Assembly: GCA_012728535.1 (NCBI GenBank)
Contig: JAAYEX010000058.1
Span: 1 to 7,052, forward strand
Length of the DNA: 7,052 bases
From: Clostridiaceae bacterium
GTDB lineage: Bacteria; Bacillota; Clostridia; Saccharofermentanales; DTU023
Direction: 5' to 3'
Position numbers and translations under genes: made by a program. Numbering within the stretch: the first letter of the stretch is position 1; every line of letters starts with the position of its first letter. The notes below the pieces were generated by a model. The model was not told the origin of the DNA. It made no database searches and saw only the letters and a program-made list of their open reading frames with translations. Of the stretch, positions 1-6,155 are shown one piece after another.

Positions 1-1
1 G

Positions 2-445
2 CCCAGTAACTGGCATAAAGACCGCTGCGCGCAGCTGATTGCTAAAATTGCTGATCAGATCGACTGCCAGGGTCTGATCATCCAGTGGGAAGGTGGCGGA
101 AACGCTGCTATTGACGGCATGCTTACAGCGCAGAACGCTGAACGTCGTGGCATTAAAGCCTCACTGCTGACATTCGAATTCGGTGGTAAAGACGGTACGG
201 AAGGACAACTTCTGGTTGACGACGTACCCGAGGCAGATGCAATTGTCACAACCGGCAGCTGGGAACGTCCGGTGCATTTGGAAGCTGTTGAAAAAGTTTA
301 TGGTGGAACAAACCTTAGGCTTGACAGAGAGAGCGGCGGCTTTTTCCCTGAAGGGACAAGTGCCTTGGATTTCAGAACCAATGTTCATATGTATATGGGT
401 GGTAACCAGTCCGGCTATAGCCGTATAACTGCTCACGCCTATTAG
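2..445 (+). CDS. Glycine/sarcosine/betaine reductase component B proprotein, C-terminal part (partial)
   Basis: The frame is open from the left edge and gives 147 residues ending in TAG. It resembles the C-terminal (beta) half of GrdE, GrdG and GrdI, the proproteins of the substrate-specific component B of the selenium-dependent Grd reductases. Shared landmarks are an E-G-x-G-N segment (EGGGN) near residue 35, a G-I-K-x-x-x-x-x-x-x-x-G-x-D-G block (GIKASLLTFEFGGKDG), an acidic DDVPEADAIVTTG block, and a closing ITAHAY that resembles the YLTAKGY ending of GrdE. In this family component B cleaves the C-N bond of glycine, sarcosine or betaine, and the acetyl unit leaves through components A and C as acetyl phosphate. 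The cysteine that becomes the pyruvoyl group lies upstream, outside the window, so processing cannot be judged. Substrate and paralogue (GrdE, GrdG, GrdI or a newer relative) cannot be assigned. Family membership is recalled from GrdE sequence patterns, not searched. Confidence 0.8.
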   Translation, partial: PSNWHKDRCAQLIAKIADQIDCQGLIIQWEGGGNAAIDGMLTAQNAERRGIKASLLTFEFGGKDGTEGQLLVDDVPEADAIVTTGSWERPVHLEAVEKVYGGTNLRLDRESGGFFPEGTSALDFRTNVHMYMGGNQSGYSRITAHAY

Positions 446-454
446 ATGTAATTT

Positions 455-497
455 ACTGCCTGACTTTTTGAGAGAAAGGTCAGGCAGTCATTTTTTA
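455..497 (+). terminator. Intrinsic terminator after the reductase gene
   Basis: A perfect 10-bp stem (455-464 ACTGCCTGAC with 479-488) can be extended inward by about four weaker pairs and is followed within two bases by a run of six T (491-496). It starts ten bases after the TAG of the reductase gene. The T run ends only four bases before the Shine-Dalgarno of the next gene, so the next gene has almost no room for its own promoter downstream of this terminator. Confidence 0.85.
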
Positions 498-510
498 TAA
501 AGGAAAAAAG

Positions 511-1683
511 ATGCAAAGAGACTATTCAGAATTTAACATCGGCCGCCTTATTTATGGACGCGGTTCCATAGCATTCTTAAGGCAGTACTCTGGCAAGAAT
601 GTTGCAGTGATTTATGATAGCAATGTTCTTGATGAAGCAAAGCAGGAGAGTCTCAAAGAATTAATCGGCGGTGATCTACGCTTTATTGCCGATATTTCAG
701 CAGAACCTGCATTTTCAGATATTCAGAAGGCTTTGGAAGAATTGGGTGATTTCGAGCCGGATCTTTTTGTCGCTATCGGTGGTGGTTCAGTAATGGATAT
801 GACCAAAGCGGTGTGGCTGTATCATGACCACCCCGGCCTAGCCTTTGAAGATGCCTTCAAGCCTTTCCAACTGCCGAAACCTACAGGAAAGTCATCAATA
901 GTTGCAATTCCCACGACAAGTGGAACCGGTTCAGAAACAACTTGTGCCGCGGTATTTACAAATGATGAAACTCAGGAGAAACATCTCATTCTCGGTTTTG
1001 AAATAGTGCCGGAAGTAGCTATCCTGGATCCTGATTTTACAGACACATTACCGAAAACAATTGCAGCACACACAGGTATGGATGCCCTCTCTCACGCGAT
1101 CGAAGCTGCAGTGTGCATTGTGGCTTCTCCCATCGTTATATCTACTGCCTTGGGAGCTACTATTGACATCCTGCAGAATTTGCCGATTTCCGTTAATGAG
1201 GATGATCCTGAGAAACGCGGAAGGGCGAGAGAACTGGTACATTACGCAGCAACAATGGCCGGAGTTGCAATCAACAACAGCAGTGCCGGACTGGCGCATG
1301 CGCTGGACCAGGCCGGACCTTACTTCAACATTCCACACGGTCTGATTTGTGGGCTCACGCTCCCTTACACTACAGCCTTCCACTCACCTCATCCGGTTTA
1401 TGCGGAATTGGCGACCCGTTTGGGTTTGGGCGGGGCTGACGACAGTGAGAAATGCCAGGCCCTGGTAGATTATCTTTGGGATTTTAATACTGAAGTCGGT
1501 ATTGCCCACAGTTATTCGGAGCTTGGAGTCGACGAAAAAGAATTTTTTGAGAAAATATCAGACTTTGCAGCAATAGTGGAACACTCTATGGCAGCCAGGC
1601 TTTCGCCCAGACAACCTTCAGTTGAGGAAGCTGAAGAAATTTTGCGTGCAGCCTATTACGGTGAAAAGCCTGAAGTTAAGTAG
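511..1683 (+). CDS. Iron-containing (group III) alcohol dehydrogenase
   Basis: This 390-residue protein has the full length of the Fe-ADH family (FucO, DhaT and relatives), cytosolic NAD(P)H-dependent enzymes that interconvert short aldehydes and alcohols. Visible motifs are the nucleotide-binding GGGSVMD at residues 90-96, PTTSGTGSE at 134-142, the metal-site DALSH (D191, H195), and H263 and H276 in the stretch LAHALDQAGPYFNIPHG. The C-terminal ARLSPRQPSVEEAEEIL block is also typical. The ATG at 511 has AGGA at 501-504. One oddity: between the last two metal-binding histidines there is one residue fewer than in FucO, and the extra histidine that FucO has four residues after the first of them is missing, so substrate or metal geometry may differ. 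It is the first gene after the reductase terminator and 99 bp before a second, unrelated dehydrogenase. The substrate is unknown; reduction of an aldehyde released by the downstream aldolase is one possibility. Confidence 0.9.
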   Translation: MQRDYSEFNIGRLIYGRGSIAFLRQYSGKNVAVIYDSNVLDEAKQESLKELIGGDLRFIADISAEPAFSDIQKALEELGDFEPDLFVAIGGGSVMDMTKAVWLYHDHPGLAFEDAFKPFQLPKPTGKSSIVAIPTTSGTGSETTCAAVFTNDETQEKHLILGFEIVPEVAILDPDFTDTLPKTIAAHTGMDALSHAIEAAVCIVASPIVISTALGATIDILQNLPISVNEDDPEKRGRARELVHYAATMAGVAINNSSAGLAHALDQAGPYFNIPHGLICGLTLPYTTAFHSPHPVYAELATRLGLGGADDSEKCQALVDYLWDFNTEVGIAHSYSELGVDEKEFFEKISDFAAIVEHSMAARLSPRQPSVEEAEEILRAAYYGEKPEVK

Positions 1684-1701
1684 CACTAATAGTATTTAAA
1701 A

Positions 1702-1719
1702 CAGGATGGAGACATCCTG
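1702..1719 (+). other. Small GAGA-loop hairpin in the gap between the two dehydrogenase genes
   Basis: A 7-bp perfect stem (CAGGATG with CATCCTG) is closed by GAGA, a GNRA-class tetraloop. It begins 18 bases after the stop of the Fe-ADH gene. No T run follows, so it is not an intrinsic terminator; it could be a 3'-end stabilising or processing element within a polycistronic message. Confidence 0.5.
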
Positions 1720-1729
1720 CTTCTATGGC

Positions 1730-1751
1730 CTCGAGAAGAAGAAAACTCGAG
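1730..1751 (+). repeat. Paired CTCGAG inverted repeat upstream of the MDR dehydrogenase
   Basis: Two copies of the palindrome CTCGAG (1730-1735 and 1746-1751) flank a ten-base all-purine spacer. They can pair as a 6-bp hairpin or act as a dyad. They lie 32 bases before the ATG at 1783. An operator role is possible but nothing else supports it, and no promoter was recognised around it. Confidence 0.4.
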
Positions 1752-1782
1752 TCATAAGAACAACGAGATAAGTGAGGTATAT

Positions 1783-2823
1783 ATGGAATCCTACACAGTA
1801 GCAGTAACCGTTGCTGAGAAAAAGCTCGAGAAGATGGAGCTCCCGCTAAAAAAACCGGTAGGAACTGAAGTCTTAATCAAAGTAGACAGCGTAGCACTCT
1901 GCACCTTAGAGCAGCGTGTTTACACAGGAGTTATGAAATATTGGCCCTTCGCCAGTGGCCATGAGTTTTCCGGCGTCGTAGTAGAAGTCGGACCTGATGT
2001 TACTTCAATCAAAGCGAATGACAAGGTGGCTGCCCGTGCATTAACTCAGTGTGGTAATTGCCACTACTGCAGATCGGGCATGGAGAATCTTTGTGTTTCC
2101 GGCTTCCAGGCATCGACTCACGAAGGTCTGAATGGTCCCGGCGGCCTGGCAGAATACGTTATCTTCCAGGAGCAGGCCGTTTACAAAATGTCTGATGATG
2201 TCGACCTCGGTCATGCTGCTCTGGTAGAACCGCTGGCATGCTGCATTCATAGCATTGGACAAGCAAAAATCGAACTTGCTAACGATGTAGTGGTAATGGG
2301 CGCAGGTATCATGGGTATCTTCCATACACAGTTGGCCAAACTGAAGGGAGCACGAGTCATAGTTACTGAGTTGAATCCCGATCGTTTGGAAATAGCAAAA
2401 AAGGTGGGTGCAGATGTCCTCATCGATTCGGGTAAAACCGATCCGGTAGAGAAAATCAAAGAATTAACAGACGGCAGAGGAGCCGATGTGGTTATTTGCA
2501 CTGTTCCGGCAGCAGCTGCTGCAGAAGAAGCAATAGCCATGGCCGGCAAGAAGGCAAGGGTTGTACTTTACACATCTTTCCATCCCAAAAAACCTTCACC
2601 CACAATCCCGCTGGATCTTAACCAGGTTCATTATTCTGAAGTGGAAATCACCGGTTCTGTTAACCCCAAGGTCGTTGATTTCTATACAGCTTCCAGGCTC
2701 CTGTCGCATAAGATCTTAGATCCGTCCGCAGTTATAACAGAGGAAGTCCCGTTCAGTAATCTTGAATATGCCTTTGAACGTTCATTAGATCCGGCTTCCT
2801 ACAGAATAATGGTCAAGTTTTAA
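1783..2823 (+). CDS. Zinc-dependent medium-chain alcohol/polyol dehydrogenase (MDR family)
   Basis: This 346-residue protein has both MDR domains. The N-terminal GroES-like catalytic domain shows C40, the GHE motif (H60, E61) and the structural-zinc cysteines C90, C93, C96 and C104 in CGNCHYC...C spacing, with E149 in VEPLACC as a likely further catalytic-zinc contact. The Rossmann domain has GAGIMG at 173-178 and an acidic residue, E196, at the end of the second strand, which favours NAD over NADP. The usual CGSD after the catalytic cysteine is CTLE here, so it belongs to an atypical branch of the threonine/sorbitol dehydrogenase-like enzymes. Start: ATG 1783 with GTGAGG at 1772-1777. It probably oxidises a secondary alcohol, amino alcohol or polyol, or reduces the matching ketone, in the cytosol. 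It sits in the same unit as the Fe-ADH but is unrelated to it. Exact substrate unknown. Confidence 0.9.
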   Translation: MESYTVAVTVAEKKLEKMELPLKKPVGTEVLIKVDSVALCTLEQRVYTGVMKYWPFASGHEFSGVVVEVGPDVTSIKANDKVAARALTQCGNCHYCRSGMENLCVSGFQASTHEGLNGPGGLAEYVIFQEQAVYKMSDDVDLGHAALVEPLACCIHSIGQAKIELANDVVVMGAGIMGIFHTQLAKLKGARVIVTELNPDRLEIAKKVGADVLIDSGKTDPVEKIKELTDGRGADVVICTVPAAAAAEEAIAMAGKKARVVLYTSFHPKKPSPTIPLDLNQVHYSEVEITGSVNPKVVDFYTASRLLSHKILDPSAVITEEVPFSNLEYAFERSLDPASYRIMVKF

Positions 2824-2835
2824 ATTTATGTGTTT

Positions 2836-2863
2836 CATCGGAGACTTAGCTTTATCTCCGGTG
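2836..2863 (+). other. Hairpin between the MDR dehydrogenase and permease genes
   Basis: A 9-bp stem (2836-2844 with 2855-2863, one G-U pair) encloses a ten-base loop, 13 bases after the dehydrogenase stop. The following sequence is purine-rich with no T run, so it is not an intrinsic terminator. It may shield or mark the 3' end of the upstream coding segment within the operon message. Confidence 0.5.
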
Positions 2864-2899
2864 AAGAATATAGAAGAAGAATAAGAAAAGAGGAAATTT

Positions 2900-4264
2900 A
2901 TGGAGAAGAAGAAATTAGGCCTGGTAGACAGCACAGCTGTACTAGTAGGCGGTATGATCGGAAGTGCTATCTTTGCTCTTTCCGGCGTTACAATTGTGCA
3001 GGCAGGCTCTGCAGCGATACTATCATGGGTTGTCGCCGGCCTGATCCTGTTTGGCTATGGTTTGCTGAATGCTGAGCTTGCTACAAAATATCCGCAATCA
3101 GGCGGTGTTTTCGTGTTCCCGGCAAAAGTACTTGGAAAAACTGAAAAGAGCAGCCGTCTCTGGGGCTGGATTTCAAGCTGGGCGTATTTGTTCGGATGCT
3201 GGGGAGGCGCGGCTTTCTCCGCCATCTTCGTCAGCGTTTACCTTGGTGTTGCCTTCCCGGTTTTCAATAACTATCAGGCTCTGATCGCAGTAATCACCAT
3301 GATTGTCTGTGGTGTTCTTAATGTCTTTAACATTTCAGTAACAGGCAAAGCAAATACACTGCTGACCGCACTCCTTGGTCTGGCAATTCTGATGTTTGTC
3401 GGTGTTTCTTTCGGTTCAGGTGAGTGGAGCGGAGAACTGTTTTCTCCTTTCTTTACCCAGGGAGCCGGTGGCGCAACAGGCTGGATCAGTGCAATTCCGA
3501 TTGCAATGGTAGCTTATGGTTCAATTGTTGCCGTAGCATTTATGGTTGGTGAAATCAAAGATCCGGAAAAGAATGTCCCGCGTTCTACATTCTTGGCAAT
3601 GATCATTGTTATCGCTCTTTATGTGCTCGCTATTATTGCTGTACTTGGACTCGTTTCAACACAGTATTTCCTGGATAATCCGGACATGGCTTATATACCG
3701 ATGTATGCGGCTGCTTTTGCTAAGCTTATGGGTACTCCCTGGGTTGTGCCCCTGGTCTCTATTGCAGCGGTCTTGGCATTAATCACAACGATTCTGGTTT
3801 TGATAACCTTGTCAGCCAGAACCATTCAGGCTACAGCAATTTCCGGAATTCTGCCAAGAGGACTTGGCAAGAACCACAAGAAGACAGGTGTACCCGTTAA
3901 TGCGACTATCCTGATTACAGTCTTGTTCGGGGCACTTGCAGCTTTCCCGTCAGCTGTAAACGAAATTATAAACCTTGGAGCCCTGTGTAACGCTCTGGTT
4001 GTTGCAATTATCTGCGTAACAGTAGTTGCTTCGCGCAAGAAAGGCACCGACCTTGAACACTTCAAGGCACCCGGTGGAAATATTCTTCCGATCGCTATGC
4101 TTGTTATCATCGTGGGCAGCTATGCTCCTGATGTGATTGGCGGCGGCTGGCAGCTATGGGCAGCGACTGCTGCATATTTTGCAGTAGGTATGCTGGTCTA
4201 CTTTGTCGGAACAAAATACAGAGAGAAGAATGACCCCGTCTTAGAGTCTGAAAGATTATTCTAA
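2900..4264 (+). CDS. APC-superfamily amino acid/amine permease
   Basis: The 454-residue product is an inner-membrane protein with about 12 predicted hydrophobic helices, the usual number and length for the amino acid-polyamine-organocation family. Approximate helices: 11-35, 38-60, 87-116, 125-146, 152-171, 195-216, 231-254, 280-304, 333-356, 359-377, 394-413 and 418-437. Family signatures include GGMIGSAIFALSG at 17-29, where helix 1 of APC carriers is unwound to hold the substrate backbone, EIKDPEKNVPRS at 218-229, and SARTIQATAISGILPRGLGK at 305-324. The ATG at 2900 is preceded by AGAGGA at 2889-2894. Position within the dehydrogenase-aldolase unit suggests it imports the substrate of the pathway or exchanges it for a product; an amino acid or amine fits the nearby reductase subunit. 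The specific substrate cannot be read from the sequence. Confidence 0.9.
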   Translation: MEKKKLGLVDSTAVLVGGMIGSAIFALSGVTIVQAGSAAILSWVVAGLILFGYGLLNAELATKYPQSGGVFVFPAKVLGKTEKSSRLWGWISSWAYLFGCWGGAAFSAIFVSVYLGVAFPVFNNYQALIAVITMIVCGVLNVFNISVTGKANTLLTALLGLAILMFVGVSFGSGEWSGELFSPFFTQGAGGATGWISAIPIAMVAYGSIVAVAFMVGEIKDPEKNVPRSTFLAMIIVIALYVLAIIAVLGLVSTQYFLDNPDMAYIPMYAAAFAKLMGTPWVVPLVSIAAVLALITTILVLITLSARTIQATAISGILPRGLGKNHKKTGVPVNATILITVLFGALAAFPSAVNEIINLGALCNALVVAIICVTVVASRKKGTDLEHFKAPGGNILPIAMLVIIVGSYAPDVIGGGWQLWAATAAYFAVGMLVYFVGTKYREKNDPVLESERLF

Positions 4265-4286
4265 AGATCATCAGACAAAAACTCGA

Positions 4287-4320
4287 TATGGCACATCACT
4301 TTTCCAAGTGATGTGCCATA
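4287..4320 (+). other. Perfect 15-bp hairpin after the permease gene
   Basis: The arms 4287-4301 and 4306-4320 are exact reverse complements around a TTCC loop, starting 22 bases after the permease stop and ending 25 bases before the next start codon. On the plus strand AAACTATAGG follows, so there is no U-tract and it is not a standard rho-independent terminator. On the minus strand a T5 run lies about five bases beyond the stem, but no minus-strand gene reads through here. It would be a very stable RNA structure, suited to blocking 3' exonucleases or to giving unequal expression across the unit. Confidence 0.8.
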
Positions 4321-4345
4321 AAACTATAGGAAGGAACTGCTGAGC

Positions 4346-5245
4346 ATGGATTGGATCAAAGAGAAATATTGCCCGATAGAAGAAAGCTGTATTGTTGCAG
4401 GCAATTTAGACGGATTGCATTTAGGTCAAATGGCCATGATAGATAAACTGGAAGAAATTGCCGGCCAACGCGGCCTTGCATCTGCGCTCATAAGCATTGA
4501 TAGAGATAACGCAAAAAATGGTCCAAAATGTTTAACCTCTGAACTGGAGAAATTCTCATTATTAGAAGATAGAAAGATCGATGCACTTATTTCACTGGAT
4601 GTTGAAGAGCAGCATCTTGAAGCAGCCTTGGTCAACAAGCTGAAGCAGCTGGGAGTGAAAATTGTAATAATTGAAGAGGATGATGACCAGCTTGGATTGT
4701 TTGAAAAATATGCAGATGCATTAAATTACGAGATTCTGCGGTGTGAGCCTCTTACTGTGGATGGAGAAGTTGTCAGAAACGAGAGAATCGCAGACGCCGT
4801 AATAACTCATGATTATGAACTGATAGAGAAATTTTTGGGTCGCCCCTACAGCATTGGTGGCAGAGTAGTACTTGGCAAGCAAAAAGGCAGAACTGTGGGT
4901 ATGCCCACAGCGAATATCGATTATGCAGCAAATAAACTATTGCCGCCGGATGGTGTATACGGGGTCATCAGCATGATTGACGGGGTGCCCTTTAAGGGAA
5001 TGGCAAATATAGGAAGACGTCCTTCAGTTGATGATTTTGACTACATTACCGTGGAGAATTTCATCCTGGATTTCTCACAGAATGTGTATGGAAAAGTTTT
5101 AATGATGGACTTACATGCTCATATCCGGGATGTAGTAAAGTTTAACAACCTGGAAGAAGTGCAGGAGCAGGTAAAAAAAGATATTCAATCTGTTCGGGAT
5201 AAACTCGAAAGAAAATTTGTTCAATATACGGGAGAAAAAATATGA
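4346..5245 (+). CDS. Riboflavin-kinase-like protein with a degenerate FAD-synthetase half
   Basis: The 299-residue length and two-domain order match bacterial RibF, which phosphorylates riboflavin to FMN (C-terminal half) and adenylates FMN to FAD (N-terminal half). The kinase half, from about 161, is well preserved: LGRPYSIGG at 164-172, GKQKGRTVGMPTAN with the PTAN motif at 187-190, NIGRRPS at 221-227, and VENFILDF with the expected catalytic E237. The N-terminal half is not: the HxGH signature reads HLGQ (25-28), the GxDFxFG block is replaced by an acidic stretch near 108-115, and the SSTRIR motif reads RNERIA (144-149). The adenylyltransferase is therefore probably inactive, leaving a monofunctional kinase. 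Start: ATG 4346, with AGGAAGGA at 4328-4335, a slightly long spacing. It overlaps the aldolase gene by four bases, suggesting a role tied to this pathway: FMN supply, or phosphorylation of another ribityl- or polyol-like substrate. A housekeeping RibF would usually retain the missing motifs. Confidence 0.85.
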   Translation: MDWIKEKYCPIEESCIVAGNLDGLHLGQMAMIDKLEEIAGQRGLASALISIDRDNAKNGPKCLTSELEKFSLLEDRKIDALISLDVEEQHLEAALVNKLKQLGVKIVIIEEDDDQLGLFEKYADALNYEILRCEPLTVDGEVVRNERIADAVITHDYELIEKFLGRPYSIGGRVVLGKQKGRTVGMPTANIDYAANKLLPPDGVYGVISMIDGVPFKGMANIGRRPSVDDFDYITVENFILDFSQNVYGKVLMMDLHAHIRDVVKFNNLEEVQEQVKKDIQSVRDKLERKFVQYTGEKI

Positions 5246-6030
5246 ATACTAAACACAGAATGAACCATATTTTTCAGCCGGATGGCCGCTCCTTGATCCT
5301 GGCAATGGATCATGGTGGGAACTTCAATGTTCTACCGGCCCTGAAAAATCCGGAAAAAATAATCAGGCAATGTGCTGCAGCCGGAGCAGATGCCTTCTTA
5401 GCTACTGTCGGCATGCTGGATAAGTTTGCAGACAGCTTTATGGGCAAGGGCGTCATCTTGCGCGTGGACGGGGGCGTTTCACATCTTGGTGCAAGAGATA
5501 AAGCCATGAAAATTGTTGTTACCCCCGAGCAGGCTGTGGCTATGGGAGCAGACTCTATCATTACCATGTCTTTTCCCGGCTCAGTTTTCGAAAACGAAGT
5601 GCTTACAAATCTCTCGCGGACTATTCAGGAAGCTCACCGCTGGGGCCTTCCTGTCACTGCTGAAGCCTTGCCTCGCGGTTTCGAAGGCGGCGAAGACGCC
5701 CGTTCACCTGAGAACATTATCTTTTCCTGCCGCCAGGCTGTTGAGCTTGGGGCTGACATAGTTAAAACTGAATATACAGGCGACATTGAAAGCATGCATG
5801 AACTCTGCGAAAGTGTTTATGCACCTGTAGTTATTCTGGGTGGCTCGAAGAAAGTATCTGAACGCAAGCTTTTGCAGGATATTCATGATGCAATGCAGGC
5901 AGGAGCTGCCGGCGTAGCTATGGGAAGAAATATTTGGGGCCATGAAACTCCCGAGAAGTACATTTCTGCCATTTCCAAAATTATTCATGAAGATGCTTCA
6001 GTAGAACTGGCACTTAAGGAATTGAATTAA
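5242..6030 (+). CDS. DhnA/LsrF-type class I (Schiff-base) aldolase
   Basis: The 262-residue product is a TIM-barrel aldolase of the DhnA family, which includes archaeal-type fructose-bisphosphate aldolase, LsrF (AI-2 thiolase) and the ADH synthase AroA'. Visible landmarks are AMDHG at 21-25 in strand 1, LRVDGG at 73-78, PVTAEALPRG at 137-146, the GADIVKTEYTGD segment with the probable Schiff-base lysine K175, PVVILGGSK around 194-202 and the phosphate-binding AMGRNIWG near 227-234. These enzymes cleave or form C-C bonds on phosphorylated keto-sugars or related compounds in the cytosol without a metal. Its ATG lies inside the stop of the kinase-like gene (ATGA, 5242-5245) with GGGAG at 5230-5234, so translation is probably coupled. 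The conserved phosphate site fits a phosphorylated substrate, perhaps made by that partner. It could equally act on a deoxy-sugar phosphate; which of the family activities applies is open. Confidence 0.88.
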   Translation: MNTKHRMNHIFQPDGRSLILAMDHGGNFNVLPALKNPEKIIRQCAAAGADAFLATVGMLDKFADSFMGKGVILRVDGGVSHLGARDKAMKIVVTPEQAVAMGADSIITMSFPGSVFENEVLTNLSRTIQEAHRWGLPVTAEALPRGFEGGEDARSPENIIFSCRQAVELGADIVKTEYTGDIESMHELCESVYAPVVILGGSKKVSERKLLQDIHDAMQAGAAGVAMGRNIWGHETPEKYISAISKIIHEDASVELALKELN

Positions 6031-6071
6031 CTGAGTTTTCAGTCCGGTTTCTGATATTTAATGTTTAAACA

Positions 6072-6113
6072 AAAATTAGGTGTTTTCTGTAAAGAGAGCA
6101 CCTAATTTTCTAA
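6072..6113 (+). terminator. Hairpin terminator after the aldolase gene
   Basis: An 11-bp perfect stem (6072-6082 with 6099-6109) extends inward by about five more pairs including G-U, giving a six-base loop. The downstream arm ends in TTTT and the upstream arm begins with A's, so the T run is partly inside the stem, as in many bidirectional terminators. It lies about 40 bases after the aldolase stop and 40 bases before the next start codon, and marks the likely end of the five-gene unit. Confidence 0.75.
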
Positions 6114-6140
6114 AACCCCCATATATTGCTTGGCGGAGCA

Positions 6141-6149
6141 AGGAGGAGG
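6141..6149 (+). promoter_or_regulatory. Strong ribosome binding site fixing the phosphatase start
   Basis: AGGAGGAGG ends six bases before ATG 6156. A possible in-frame TTG start at 6126 would place this Shine-Dalgarno inside the coding region and has no comparable site of its own, so ATG 6156 is preferred. A short TTGCT/AGCAA stem (6126-6130 with 6137-6141) lies just upstream of the site and touches its first base. Confidence 0.8.
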
Positions 6150-6155
6150 CTTTAT

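Noticed and set aside
468..501. TTGAGA and TATAAA as promoter elements for the Fe-ADH gene
   Set aside because: The spacer would be 22 bases and transcription would begin at or after the start codon region, inside a terminator structure.
1048..1383. Minus-strand open frame of 111 codons within the Fe-ADH gene
   Set aside because: It lies entirely inside a well-supported gene and its translation has no recognisable domain.
3826..4110. Minus-strand open frame of 94 codons within the permease gene
   Set aside because: Antisense shadow of a strong membrane-protein gene; no ribosome binding site or family match was seen.
4287..4320. Intrinsic terminator after the permease gene
   Set aside because: The stem is excellent but the plus strand has no T run after it, so it is listed only as a hairpin.
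6122..6127. TATATT as a -10 box for the phosphatase gene
   Set aside because: No convincing -35 hexamer lies 16-18 bases upstream; the match alone is too weak to call.
6126..6155. TTG start extending the phosphatase by ten residues
   Set aside because: The strong Shine-Dalgarno at 6141-6149 serves ATG 6156, and the RHG motif sits at the usual short distance from that start.
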